A stretch of DNA of 64,000 bases from Desulfovibrio sp. Marseille-P6017 (GTDB lineage: Bacteria; Bacillota_A; Clostridia; Peptostreptococcales; Peptostreptococcaceae). The notes under the pieces were generated by a model. That model was not told the origin of the DNA. It saw nothing but the letters and a program-made list of their open reading frames with translations, and did no database searches. This document shows, piece by piece, positions 9,039-18,018 of this stretch. The stretch lies in assembly GCA_900604495.1 (NCBI GenBank), contig UWOR01000002.1:310001-374000 (forward strand). The letters run 5' to 3'. Position numbers and translations under genes: made by a program. The stretch's first letter is position 1, and every line of letters starts with the position of its first letter.

Positions 9039-9046
9039 GGAGTCAG
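9022..9046 (+). other. Hairpin at the stop of the small ORF, before uppS
   Basis: CTGACTCCTTA (9022-9032), AAA loop, TAAGGAGTCAG (9036-9046): 11 perfect pairs, no T-run. The 3' arm contains AAGGAG, so it may modulate uppS translation or mark an RNA processing point. Confidence 0.55.
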
Positions 9047-9065
9047 AATAATATTGGAGTTATAT

Positions 9066-9800
9066 ATGAATAGTGAATTAATTTATGATATCGACTTAGA
9101 AAATGTACCTACTCATATAGCTATAATTATGGATGGTAATGGACGATGGGCTAAAAAAAGATTTCTTCCAAGGACAGCTGGACATAAAGCAGGAGTAGAG
9201 ACTATAAGAGAAGTTGTAAAAGAATGTTCAAAACTTGGAATAAAGTATTTAACACTATATGCCTTCTCAACAGAAAACTGGAAAAGACCTAAATTAGAAG
9301 TAGACACTCTTATGAACTTGTTAGTTTTTTACCTAAAAAGTGAAATAAAAGAACTACATAAAAATAATGTTAAAATTGCAACTGTAGGTGATATAAGTAA
9401 ATTACCTGAAGTATGTATTAGAGAACTAGATAATGCTAAAGAGTTAACAAAAGATAATACTGGAGTAACTTTAAATTTAGCATTAAACTATGGAAGTAGA
9501 AATGATATAACAAATGCAGTTTTAGATATAGTAAAAGATTGTAAATCTGATAAAATAAATATAGATAGTATAAATGAAGATACTATAAAAAACTATTTAA
9601 GTACAAAGTCTACTCCGGACCCAGATTTACTTATCAGAACTAGTGGAGAGCAAAGATTAAGTAATTTCTTATTATGGGAATTAGCTTATTCTGAATTTTA
9701 CTTCACTGACATACACTGGCCTGACTTTAATAGGCACGAATTACAAAAGGCAATATATGTTTATCAAAGTAGGGATAGAAGGTTTGGAGGACTTAAGTAA
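9066..9800 (+). CDS. uppS: Isoprenyl (undecaprenyl) diphosphate synthase
   Basis: Cis-prenyltransferase making the C55 undecaprenyl-PP carrier for cell-wall synthesis. Core motifs: HIAIIMDGNGRWAKKR (catalytic Asp), GHKAGVETIREV, LTLYAFSTENWKRP, LNYGSRNDI and LLIRTSGEQRLSNFLLWELA, all as in active UppS. I take ATG 9066, with GGAG six bases upstream; an in-frame TTG at 9054 would sit closer to the preceding hairpin. Followed 14 bases later by cdsA. A divergent paralogue lies at 51694-52335 on the other strand. Confidence 0.95.
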   Translation: MNSELIYDIDLENVPTHIAIIMDGNGRWAKKRFLPRTAGHKAGVETIREVVKECSKLGIKYLTLYAFSTENWKRPKLEVDTLMNLLVFYLKSEIKELHKNNVKIATVGDISKLPEVCIRELDNAKELTKDNTGVTLNLALNYGSRNDITNAVLDIVKDCKSDKINIDSINEDTIKNYLSTKSTPDPDLLIRTSGEQRLSNFLLWELAYSEFYFTDIHWPDFNRHELQKAIYVYQSRDRRFGGLK

Positions 9801-9814
9801 GGAGATTAATTAAC

Positions 9815-10594
9815 ATGCTTACAAGAATCATTGCTGCATTAGCTTTAGTCCCACTACTTGGAATATTAATATATGGAGGGATTCCTTTATATATTACTGA
9901 GATAGTATTAATTTCTATTGCATTACATGAGTTTTATAAGGCCTTTAATCAAAAAAATATAAAGCCAATATACTGGTTAGGATATGTTTTTGCTGTATAT
10001 ATAGGTATAAAGAATTACCTTAAGCTACCAGTATCATATACCCTTACTTTAGGTTTTATACTATTTTTAATTGGAATTATTTACATGTTAAGCTTGAGAC
10101 ATGACATAATAGATATAGCAATTACAACTTTAGGAATAATGTATGTAGGCATATTTATGGATTTTATAGTTTTAACTAATAATAATTTTGAATTAGGGAA
10201 AATTTATGTATGGCTTATATTTATAATATCTTTTGCAACTGATACATTTGCATACTTCAGTGGTTATTTATTTGGAAAACACAAATTAATACCTAAAATA
10301 AGTCCTAAAAAGACTATTGAAGGTTCAATTGGTGGAATCGTAGGAAGTATAGTTTGCTGCGTAGTATTTGGATATATATTCAAATTAGATTTAATTCATA
10401 TGGCCATAATAGGAAGTATAGGAAGTATAGTTGCACAATTAGGAGATTTATTTGCATCTGCTATAAAAAGATATGTAGGAATAAAAGATTATGGAAAATT
10501 AATACCAGGTCATGGTGGTATATTAGATAGATTTGATAGTGTTATATTGGTTGCACCATTTGTATATAATGCGATAAATCTTTTTGTTAAGTAG
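9815..10594 (+). CDS. cdsA: Phosphatidate cytidylyltransferase
   Basis: Integral membrane enzyme that makes CDP-diacylglycerol from phosphatidic acid and CTP, the branch point to phosphatidylglycerol and cardiolipin. 259 residues, mostly hydrophobic helices. The CDP-DG synthase signature is near the C-terminus (GDLFASAIKRYVGIKDYGKL, then IPGHGGILDRFDS), preceded by SPKKTIEGSIGG. GGAGATTAATTAAC precedes the ATG. Last gene before a terminator. Confidence 0.95.
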   Translation: MLTRIIAALALVPLLGILIYGGIPLYITEIVLISIALHEFYKAFNQKNIKPIYWLGYVFAVYIGIKNYLKLPVSYTLTLGFILFLIGIIYMLSLRHDIIDIAITTLGIMYVGIFMDFIVLTNNNFELGKIYVWLIFIISFATDTFAYFSGYLFGKHKLIPKISPKKTIEGSIGGIVGSIVCCVVFGYIFKLDLIHMAIIGSIGSIVAQLGDLFASAIKRYVGIKDYGKLIPGHGGILDRFDSVILVAPFVYNAINLFVK

Positions 10595-10620
10595 CTTCAG
10601 TGTAAACTGAAGCTTTAATT
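10593..10620 (+). terminator. Terminator after cdsA
   Basis: AGCTTCAGT (10593-10601) with ACTGAAGCT (10606-10614), tail TTAATTATTTTT. The tail is mixed, so read-through into dxr is possible. A TATAAT at 10679-10684 with a poor -35 may be a dxr promoter. Confidence 0.65.
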
Positions 10621-10743
10621 ATTTTTAACTTTAATATGAAATTTTAGTGAATAATGTAAATAATATATTTAACAATGATATAATACAAAGAGGACATAAA
10701 TATAACATAGTATTAAAATCTTGTTAGAAAGGAATAATTTAAG

Positions 10744-11895
10744 ATGAAGAAAATATCGATATTAGGGTCGACGGGTTCTATAGGAACACAGACTTTAGAT
10801 GTAGTTAGAAAAAATCCAGATAAATTTCAAGTAATTGCAATATCAGCAAACAGTAGTGTAGATTTATTATTAGAACAAATAATAGAATTTAAGCCTAAAT
10901 TTGTAGCTGTTTATAATGAGGATAGTGCAAATAAATTAAAGACAATGATACCTAAAGAAATTGATATAGAAGTTTTAAGTGGTATGGAAGGTTTAGAAAG
11001 AATTTCATCATTAGATGAAATAGATGTATTATTGACGGCTATTGTTGGTATGATAGGACTTGTTCCAACTTTATGCGCAATAAGAAATGGTAAAGATATA
11101 GCCCTTGCAAATAAGGAGACATTAGTTACAGCAGGAAAATTAGTTATGAGTGAAGCTAAAAAGCATAATGTAAAAATATTACCTGTAGATAGTGAACACA
11201 GTGCTATTTTCCAAAGTTTAAATGGAGAAAAATATAAAAATATAGATAAGATTATTTTAACTGCTTCAGGTGGACCATTTAGAGGAAAAATTAAGGATGA
11301 ACTTTTAAATGTAACTAAAAATGAAGCATTAAAGCATCCAAACTGGAGCATGGGTAGAAAGATAAGTATAGATTCTTCTACTTTAATGAATAAAGGATTA
11401 GAAGTGATAGAAGCTAAATGGCTATTTGATGTAGATTATAAGGATATAGATGTTGTTGTACATCCTCAAAGTATAATTCACTCAATGGTACAATTCAATG
11501 ATAGCTCAATTATAGCTCAAATGGGTTGTCCAGATATGAGGCTTCCAATTCAATATGCCCTTACATATCCAGATAGAATGTTAAATGATTTTGAAAGACT
11601 AGATTTTACAAAGTTCTCAACATTTACTTTTGAAAAGCCAGATTTAGAAACTTTCCCATGTCTAAAGCTAGCATATGATTGCTTGAAAATGGGAGGTACA
11701 TATTGTGCAGTACTTAATGCTGCAAATGAAGTTTTAGTAAATGAATTCTTAGAGGATAAAATTGGGTTTTATGACATACCATATTACATAGAGGAAACTC
11801 TAAAGGCACATAAGTCGATCGAAGACCCTACATTAGATGAAATCTTAGAGATAGATAAATGGGCTAGAGAATTCGTAAAAAATTGTATAAAGTAG
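10744..11895 (+). CDS. dxr: 1-deoxy-D-xylulose-5-phosphate reductoisomerase
   Basis: Second enzyme of the MEP (non-mevalonate) isoprenoid pathway: DXP + NADPH to MEP. 383 residues. N-terminal nucleotide-binding motif [28 protein letters not shown], metal/substrate site [23 protein letters not shown], and [20 protein letters not shown]. The final helical domain is intact. ATG preceded by AAAGGAATAATTTAAG (GGA core). Followed by rseP and ispG at short spacing, so the two MEP genes are co-transcribed. Confidence 0.97.
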   Translation: MKKISILGSTGSIGTQTLDVVRKNPDKFQVIAISANSSVDLLLEQIIEFKPKFVAVYNEDSANKLKTMIPKEIDIEVLSGMEGLERISSLDEIDVLLTAIVGMIGLVPTLCAIRNGKDIALANKETLVTAGKLVMSEAKKHNVKILPVDSEHSAIFQSLNGEKYKNIDKIILTASGGPFRGKIKDELLNVTKNEALKHPNWSMGRKISIDSSTLMNKGLEVIEAKWLFDVDYKDIDVVVHPQSIIHSMVQFNDSSIIAQMGCPDMRLPIQYALTYPDRMLNDFERLDFTKFSTFTFEKPDLETFPCLKLAYDCLKMGGTYCAVLNAANEVLVNEFLEDKIGFYDIPYYIEETLKAHKSIEDPTLDEILEIDKWAREFVKNCIK

Positions 11896-11907
11896 GATGG
11901 TGAATTT

Positions 11908-12912
11908 ATGACAATAATAGTTGCCATATTATTATTTGGTTTAATTGTATTTATACATGAATTAGGTCATTTTCTTTTTGCTAAAATCAATGGAGTAAAA
12001 GTACATGAATTTGCAATAGGTATGGGACCTAAATTATTTAGTATTAAAAAAGATACAGAGTATTCAATTAGACTTCTTCCATTAGGTGGATTTGTAAGTA
12101 TGGAAGGTGAAGATGAAGAATCAAAAAGTCCAAGATCATTTGGAGAAAAAAGCATACTTCAAAGGGCTAGTATAATATTTGCTGGACCATTTTTTAATAT
12201 AGTGTTTACTATAATATTATTTATACCTATATTTATGTTTATAGGAGCTCAAACAACAACATTAGGAAATGTTATTGAAAATGGGCCTGCATATGATGCA
12301 GGAGTAAAAAGTGGAGATTTTATAGAAGCTATAGATGGTAAAAAGGTAGATACATGGCAAGATATAATATTAAGCTTAAATAATTCTGATGGTAGTGAAG
12401 TTAAGCTATCTATAGATAGGAATGGAGAAGATAAAGAAATAACTGTAACTCCAGAAAAAAATGATGAGGGTAGATATGTAATTGGAATAGAAACAAAAGT
12501 AGAGAGAAGTATTTTTTCATCTATAAAAAATGCATTTGTTACAACTTGGGATATGACAAAGCAAATGGTTATATTCTTAGGTCAATTAGTTACAGGAACT
12601 GTTCCTGGAGGTGTTAGTAATTCAGTTACAGGACCTTTAGGAGTTATTAATATAGTTTCAGAAGCTGCTAAAGTGGGTATTATAAATGTAATGTATATAG
12701 GTGCAGTAATAAGCTTAAACTTAGGTATAATTAACCTAGTACCACTTCCTGCATTAGATGGTGGTAGATTATTAATGTTACTTATAGAAGCTATAAGAGG
12801 TGGAAGAAAAATAGATCCTAATAAGGAAGCTATGATAAACATAGTAGGCTTAAGTGCTTTAATGTTATTTATGGTATTTATAACTTATAAGGATATACTA
12901 AGGCTATTTTAG
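11908..12912 (+). CDS. rseP: Site-2 intramembrane protease RseP
   Basis: Zinc metalloprotease (M50) that cleaves membrane substrates such as anti-sigma factors. The active-site HELGH is at about residues 18-22 in the first TM helix, the third ligand motif NLVPLPALDGGRL lies near residue 280, and a single PDZ domain occupies about residues 110-195 (IENGPAYDAGVKSGDFIEAI). 334 residues. Context between dxr and ispG is standard for the order. It is a reasonable candidate to process the single-pass anti-sigma encoded at 45520-46350; that link is inference. Confidence 0.95.
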   Translation: MTIIVAILLFGLIVFIHELGHFLFAKINGVKVHEFAIGMGPKLFSIKKDTEYSIRLLPLGGFVSMEGEDEESKSPRSFGEKSILQRASIIFAGPFFNIVFTIILFIPIFMFIGAQTTTLGNVIENGPAYDAGVKSGDFIEAIDGKKVDTWQDIILSLNNSDGSEVKLSIDRNGEDKEITVTPEKNDEGRYVIGIETKVERSIFSSIKNAFVTTWDMTKQMVIFLGQLVTGTVPGGVSNSVTGPLGVINIVSEAAKVGIINVMYIGAVISLNLGIINLVPLPALDGGRLLMLLIEAIRGGRKIDPNKEAMINIVGLSALMLFMVFITYKDILRLF

Positions 12913-12938
12913 TCATCATATAGGTAGAAGGTGAAAAC

Positions 12939-13991
12939 ATGTACAAAAGAAGGTTAAGTAGAGAAGTTAGCGTAGGTAATGTAAAAATAGGTGGTAACAA
13001 TCCTATAAGTGTTCAATCTATGACTACTACTGATACAAGAGATGCTAATGCAACTATAGAACAAATAAAAAGATTAGAATCTGTAGGTTGTGATATAGTT
13101 AGAGTTGCAGTTCCAGATATGGAAGCGGCTAAGAACATTGGAAAAATAAAATCAGGAGTGAATATTCCTGTAATTGCAGATATACATTTTGATCATAGAC
13201 TTGCCCTAGAAGCTATAGAACAAGGTGTTGATGGAGTTAGAATAAATCCAGGGAATATTGGAAGTATAGACAAGGTTAAAGCTGTAGTTGAAAAATGTAA
13301 AGAAAGAAACTTAAAAATAAGAATTGGTGTCAATGGCGGATCTTTAGAAAAAGAACTTTTAGAAAAATATGGTTCGGCAACTGCTGAGGCACTTGTAGAG
13401 AGTGCATTAGGCCATGTAAAGATACTAGAAGATTTAGATTTCCATAATATAGTTATATCTCTTAAATCATCAGATATATATAAAACATTAGATGCATATG
13501 AACTTATATCTGAGAAAGTAGATTATCCACTACATATAGGTATAACTGAATCTGGTAGTATTAAAAAAGGAACTATAAAGTCTTCTATAGGTGTAGGAGC
13601 TCTTCTTTTAAAAGGAATAGGAGATACTATGAGAATATCTCTTACAGGTGATCCTACAGAAGAAGTTATAGTTGCTAAAGAGATACTAAGAAGTTTAGAT
13701 TTATTAAATGATAAAATAAAAGTAGTATCTTGCCCTACTTGTGGAAGATGTAATATTGATTTAATAAGTACGGTTAATGAAGTTGAAGAAAAAATAAATA
13801 ATATGGATAAAAACATAACTGTTGCTATAATGGGATGTGCAGTTAATGGTCCAGGAGAAGCTAGAGAAGCTGATATAGGTATTGCTGGTGGAAAAGGTGA
13901 GGGTCTTTTATTTAAAAAAGGTGAAATAGTTAGAAAGATAAAAGGTGATAGATTAGTAGAAGAATTATTAGAGGAAATTGAAAAGTATTAA
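12939..13991 (+). CDS. ispG: (E)-4-hydroxy-3-methylbut-2-enyl-diphosphate synthase (flavodoxin)
   Basis: 4Fe-4S enzyme of the MEP pathway that converts MEcPP to HMBPP. 350 residues. N-terminal TIM barrel with [34 protein letters not shown] and VRINPGNIG. The cluster ligands are in the C-terminal part: [11 protein letters not shown] and [20 protein letters not shown] after GAAGGTG. Ends the long operon, closed by a strong terminator. Confidence 0.97.
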   Translation: MYKRRLSREVSVGNVKIGGNNPISVQSMTTTDTRDANATIEQIKRLESVGCDIVRVAVPDMEAAKNIGKIKSGVNIPVIADIHFDHRLALEAIEQGVDGVRINPGNIGSIDKVKAVVEKCKERNLKIRIGVNGGSLEKELLEKYGSATAEALVESALGHVKILEDLDFHNIVISLKSSDIYKTLDAYELISEKVDYPLHIGITESGSIKKGTIKSSIGVGALLLKGIGDTMRISLTGDPTEEVIVAKEILRSLDLLNDKIKVVSCPTCGRCNIDLISTVNEVEEKINNMDKNITVAIMGCAVNGPGEAREADIGIAGGKGEGLLFKKGEIVRKIKGDRLVEELLEEIEKY

Positions 13992-13997
13992 ATTTTA

Positions 13998-14048
13998 AAC
14001 AGTATTAAATTGGTTTAGGATATATAAATTAATTTAATACTGTTTTTT
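13998..14048 (+). terminator. Terminator after ispG
   Basis: A 14-bp arm pair (AACAGTATTAAATT with AATTTAATACTGTT) followed by a T-run to 14048. Confidence 0.85.
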
Positions 14049-14373
14049 TACTGTATTCAATGACTTAAATTTAACAAAGTTGATAATGGCAACTAACTAT
14101 AAAGTATATTAGATATTATTAAATTGTTTTGAAAAAATACAATAATACCAATGAATAAATATAAAATTATACGAAAAATAAGGCGGGAAAAAGATTGCTT
14201 TATGAAATGTATAACTTTTTACAATAAATTACTTTAAAATACAAAAAGTGATAAAAATAATAAAAAATGATTGCAAATGTTTTCTTTTGTAGTTATAATA
14301 AGCATAGAGGTTAGTTTTTTAACAAACGCACTTATGAATTATTTGATTTTATTACAAAATGGGAGGAATTATT
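14049..14373 (+). other. Intergenic region before the cstA-like gene
   Basis: AT-rich spacer with no coding potential that I trust. The only clear signals are a promoter (14271-14299) and the Shine-Dalgarno GGGAGG at 14361-14366. A short ORF across the end (from 14271) is out of frame with the gene and has no ribosome site. Confidence 0.6.
14271..14299 (+). promoter_or_regulatory. Promoter of the cstA-like gene
   Basis: TTGCAA (14271-14276), exactly 17 bases, TATAAT (14294-14299). Transcript would start near 14306. Confidence 0.75.
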
Positions 14374-15807
14374 ATGATTACATTTTTATCTTGTCTAGCT
14401 ATATTAATAGTTGGATACTTTACTTACGGTACATTTGTAGCAAAAACTGTTGGATTCGATGATACAAAAGAAACTCCAGCATTAAGACTACAAGATGGTG
14501 TTGACTATATGCCAATGCCTTGGTACAAAGTTTTTTTAATACAATTTTTAAATATAGCAGGTACAGGTCCAATATTTGGGGCAATAATGGGGGCTTTATT
14601 TGGTCCAGTTGCATTCTTATGGATAACATTTGGGACTTTATTTGCAGGAGGAGTTCATGACTTCTTATCTGGTGTTATATCAATGAAACATGATGGAACT
14701 TCTGTTTCAGAAGTTGTTGGTATATACTTAGGGGATACAATGAAGAATATAATGAGAGTATTCTCAGTTGTACTTCTTATATTAGTTGGTACAGTATTTG
14801 TTACATCTCCAGCTGGATTATTATCTAATATAACAGGAATGAACAATACTATATGGGTTGCACTTATAATAGTATACTACATAGTGGCGACAGTTTTACC
14901 CGTTGATAAAGTAATAGGTAAGATATATCCAATATTTGGAGCAGCATTATTATTAATGGCAGTTGGATTATGTGGTGCAATGTTTATAGGACATTTCAAT
15001 GGAAGTATGGAAATGGCTGAAATGACATTACAAAACTTACATCCAAATGGAGATAGTGTATTCCCATTCTTATTTACTACTATAGCATGTGGTGCATTAT
15101 CAGGATTCCATGCTACTCAATCACCTATGATGGCTAGATGTGTAAATAGAGAAAGTGAAAATAAGAGAATATTCTATGGAGCAATGGTTGTAGAAGGTAT
15201 AGTTGCATTAATATGGTGTGCTGTAACAATAGCATTCTTTGGAGATTCTTTAAGCATACAAGCTGCTTTAACTGAGTTTGGTGGACAATCAGGTGTTGTT
15301 AATGTAGTTTCAAAAGAATTATTAGGACCAGTTGGTGCAATACTTGCAGTACTTGGTGTTGTTGCTTGTCCAATAACAAGTGGAGATACAGCATTTAGAA
15401 GTGCTAGACTTACAATAGCAGATGCTTTTAAAATAAAGCAAGAAGGTATAAAAAATAGATTTATATTAGCTATACCACTATTTGTAGTATGTATAGCATT
15501 AACTCAAATAGATTTCAACATAATATGGAGATATTTTGCTTGGTCTAACCAAACTCTAGCAACAATATTCCTATGGACAGGTGCAGTATTCTTACTTATA
15601 AATAAGAAGAATCCTTGGATAGCAGCATTACCAGCAATATTCATGAGTTATGTTGTAATATCTTATATACTACAAGCTAAAGAAGGTTTCAGATTAAATG
15701 GAACAATATCAGATGTAGTAGGTATAATAGGTGCCATATTATTAGCAGTATGGTTTATGCTAAAAGTTAAAAAAGTAAGATCAGAGCAAGCTAAAGAAGC
15801 TGCTTAA
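14374..15807 (+). CDS. cstA: CstA-family carbon-starvation/peptide or pyruvate transporter
   Basis: Multi-pass membrane protein of the CstA/BtsT family (PF02554), members of which import peptides or pyruvate. 477 residues, the short Gram-positive form. Family blocks: MPMPWYKVFLIQFLNIAGTG, PIFGAIMGALFGPVAFLWI, HDFLSGVISMKHDGTSVSE, FHATQSPMMARC and CPITSGDTAFRSARLTIAD. I start at ATG 14374, seven bases after GGGAGG; the upstream in-frame ATG (14359) overlaps that site. Monocistronic with its own promoter and terminator. Substrate not determinable here. Confidence 0.88.
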   Translation: MITFLSCLAILIVGYFTYGTFVAKTVGFDDTKETPALRLQDGVDYMPMPWYKVFLIQFLNIAGTGPIFGAIMGALFGPVAFLWITFGTLFAGGVHDFLSGVISMKHDGTSVSEVVGIYLGDTMKNIMRVFSVVLLILVGTVFVTSPAGLLSNITGMNNTIWVALIIVYYIVATVLPVDKVIGKIYPIFGAALLLMAVGLCGAMFIGHFNGSMEMAEMTLQNLHPNGDSVFPFLFTTIACGALSGFHATQSPMMARCVNRESENKRIFYGAMVVEGIVALIWCAVTIAFFGDSLSIQAALTEFGGQSGVVNVVSKELLGPVGAILAVLGVVACPITSGDTAFRSARLTIADAFKIKQEGIKNRFILAIPLFVVCIALTQIDFNIIWRYFAWSNQTLATIFLWTGAVFLLINKKNPWIAALPAIFMSYVVISYILQAKEGFRLNGTISDVVGIIGAILLAVWFMLKVKKVRSEQAKEAA

Positions 15808-15816
15808 TATATGAAA

Positions 15817-15853
15817 ATATCCTATAAGGTAAAGTCCTTATAGGATATTTTTA
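15817..15853 (+). terminator. Terminator after the cstA-like gene
   Basis: 13-bp perfect stem ATATCCTATAAGG / CCTTATAGGATAT, six-base loop, T-rich tail. Confidence 0.85.
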
Positions 15854-15876
15854 TATATATCAATATAAATGTTAAG

Positions 15877-15906
15877 TTGATTTATATAGTAAACTTAGGC
15901 TATAAT
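15877..15906 (+). promoter_or_regulatory. Promoter of the amidase gene
   Basis: TTGATT (15877-15882), 18 bases, TATAAT (15901-15906), 46 bases before the start codon. Confidence 0.6.
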
Positions 15907-15952
15907 TAATTCGCATAGATTATAGTAGCTATAAAAAGGAGTTAAATATATA

Positions 15953-16678
15953 ATGAGTAATAAAACACAAAATAGGGATTCACAAAGAAAGCTAAAAGGA
16001 TGGGTTAAATTAACTTTAGGGGTTATTGGAATAGTATTAATTATTATTTTGTTTAATAAAATAGACTATCTTATAAAAAGTGGAATTAGTTTATTTAATG
16101 ATGATAGAACGGTTGTTGTAATAGATATTGGTCATGGTGGTAAAGACCAAGGAACTCAAAGTTCAAATGGAAAAATATTAGAAAAAGATATAGTTCTAAG
16201 TATTGGAAATAAAGTACTTAAGAAATTAGAAAAAGATAAAGATATAAAGATTTTAGCTACAAGAACAACTGATGAATTTATATCTTTAAAAGATAGAAAT
16301 AAATTTGAAGTAGATAATAACGCACAGTTATTCATATCAATACATGCAAATGCAGCTCCAAAGTCATCAAATGTAGATGGTATAGAGACTTTTTATTGGG
16401 ATAAGGAAAATGAAGACTCATATAATTTAGCAAAAGTAGTACATGATAAATTGATTCAATATACTAATGCAAATGATAGAAGCATAAAGCCTGGTAATTA
16501 CCAAGTCATAAGAGATGCTAGCTGTCCATCTATACTTATAGAAACAGGATTTTTAACTAACTACTTAGAATCAATTAACTTATCTAATGATAAGTATCAA
16601 GATAAAATAGCTAATGCAATAGTTGAGGGGATAAAGGAATATTTACAACTTAATAGCTCTGAAGATAAACAAGGTTAA
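15953..16678 (+). CDS. N-acetylmuramoyl-L-alanine amidase (CwlD-like)
   Basis: Membrane-anchored Amidase_3 enzyme that cuts the MurNAc-L-Ala bond of peptidoglycan. One TM helix at about residues 21-40, then a catalytic domain with the zinc ligands in IDIGHGGKDQGT (His), KILEKDIVLSI (Glu) and FISIHANAAP (His), and the catalytic Glu in SILIETGFLTN. 241 residues fits CwlD, which makes muramic-delta-lactam in spore cortex, but other single-domain amidases look the same, so sporulation use is inference. ATG after AAGGAG. The stop codon lies in a terminator stem. Confidence 0.88.
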   Translation: MSNKTQNRDSQRKLKGWVKLTLGVIGIVLIIILFNKIDYLIKSGISLFNDDRTVVVIDIGHGGKDQGTQSSNGKILEKDIVLSIGNKVLKKLEKDKDIKILATRTTDEFISLKDRNKFEVDNNAQLFISIHANAAPKSSNVDGIETFYWDKENEDSYNLAKVVHDKLIQYTNANDRSIKPGNYQVIRDASCPSILIETGFLTNYLESINLSNDKYQDKIANAIVEGIKEYLQLNSSEDKQG

Positions 16679-16711
16679 GATTATATTTTCTTAACCTTAT
16701 TACAATTTTTA
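16671..16711 (+). terminator. Terminator after the amidase
   Basis: AAGGTTAAG (16671-16679) with CTTAACCTT (16690-16698), tail ATTACAATTTTT; the tail is imperfect. Confidence 0.6.
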
Positions 16712-16763
16712 GGATTTTTATTTAGAAATAATGAATATAGATATAAGTGTAAAGATAATCTAA

Positions 16764-17678
<915 letters not shown>

Positions 17679-17759
17679 AATTTATAAATTTATGAATTAA
17701 GTAAGTGTTTATTGGCAAAATAAATAAAGGTAAAGATATAGTAACTGTGTATAAATAAA

Positions 17760-17812
17760 AATCCTCTATATGATTATCAATATAATATTGATAATTTATA
17801 TAGAGGATTTTT
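17760..17812 (+). terminator. Terminator after the aldolase
   Basis: Long stem: AATCCTCTATAT pairs with ATATAGAGGATT, and an inner ATTATCAATAT/ATATTGATAAT extends it; T-run follows. Confidence 0.85.
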
Positions 17813-17813
17813 G

Positions 17814-17829
17814 GTTACAAATTTGTAAC
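17814..17829 (+). promoter_or_regulatory. Candidate operator upstream of the FUSC promoter
   Basis: GTTACAAATTTGTAAC is a perfect 16-bp palindrome ending 23 bases before the -35 box. Size and symmetry fit a dimeric regulator (MarR/TetR class); the regulator is not identified. Confidence 0.4.
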
Positions 17830-17852
17830 TAAAATATTTAAAAATACCGTTA

Positions 17853-17881
17853 TTGACAAATAGAGGAATTTAAAATATGCT
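17853..17881 (+). promoter_or_regulatory. Promoter of the FUSC-family gene
   Basis: TTGACA (17853-17858), 17 bases, TATGCT (17876-17881). Confidence 0.7.
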
Positions 17882-18018
17882 ATTTAATATTAAATTTTAA
17901 TCAATAATAATAACATTTTTAACTAATAATATATCTAAAAATAAAAATATCTATTAAAAAGTAAAAAACTAATTATAAAATTAAAATTGACAAAATAAAA
18001 AGATAAAGGGGACTGAGT

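Larger units (their letters stand above)
17679..18018 (+). other. Intergenic region between aldolase and FUSC gene
   Basis: 340 bases with no coding potential. It contains the aldolase terminator (17760-17812), a perfect 16-bp palindrome (17814-17829) and a good promoter (17853-17881) leaving about 130 bases of leader. Confidence 0.6.

Noticed and set aside
10911..11351. 146-codon minus-strand ORF
   Set aside because: Lies wholly inside dxr, whose protein is intact and conserved.
14271..14462. 63-codon ORF before and into the cstA-like gene
   Set aside because: Out of frame with the gene, no ribosome site, and it starts at the -35 box.
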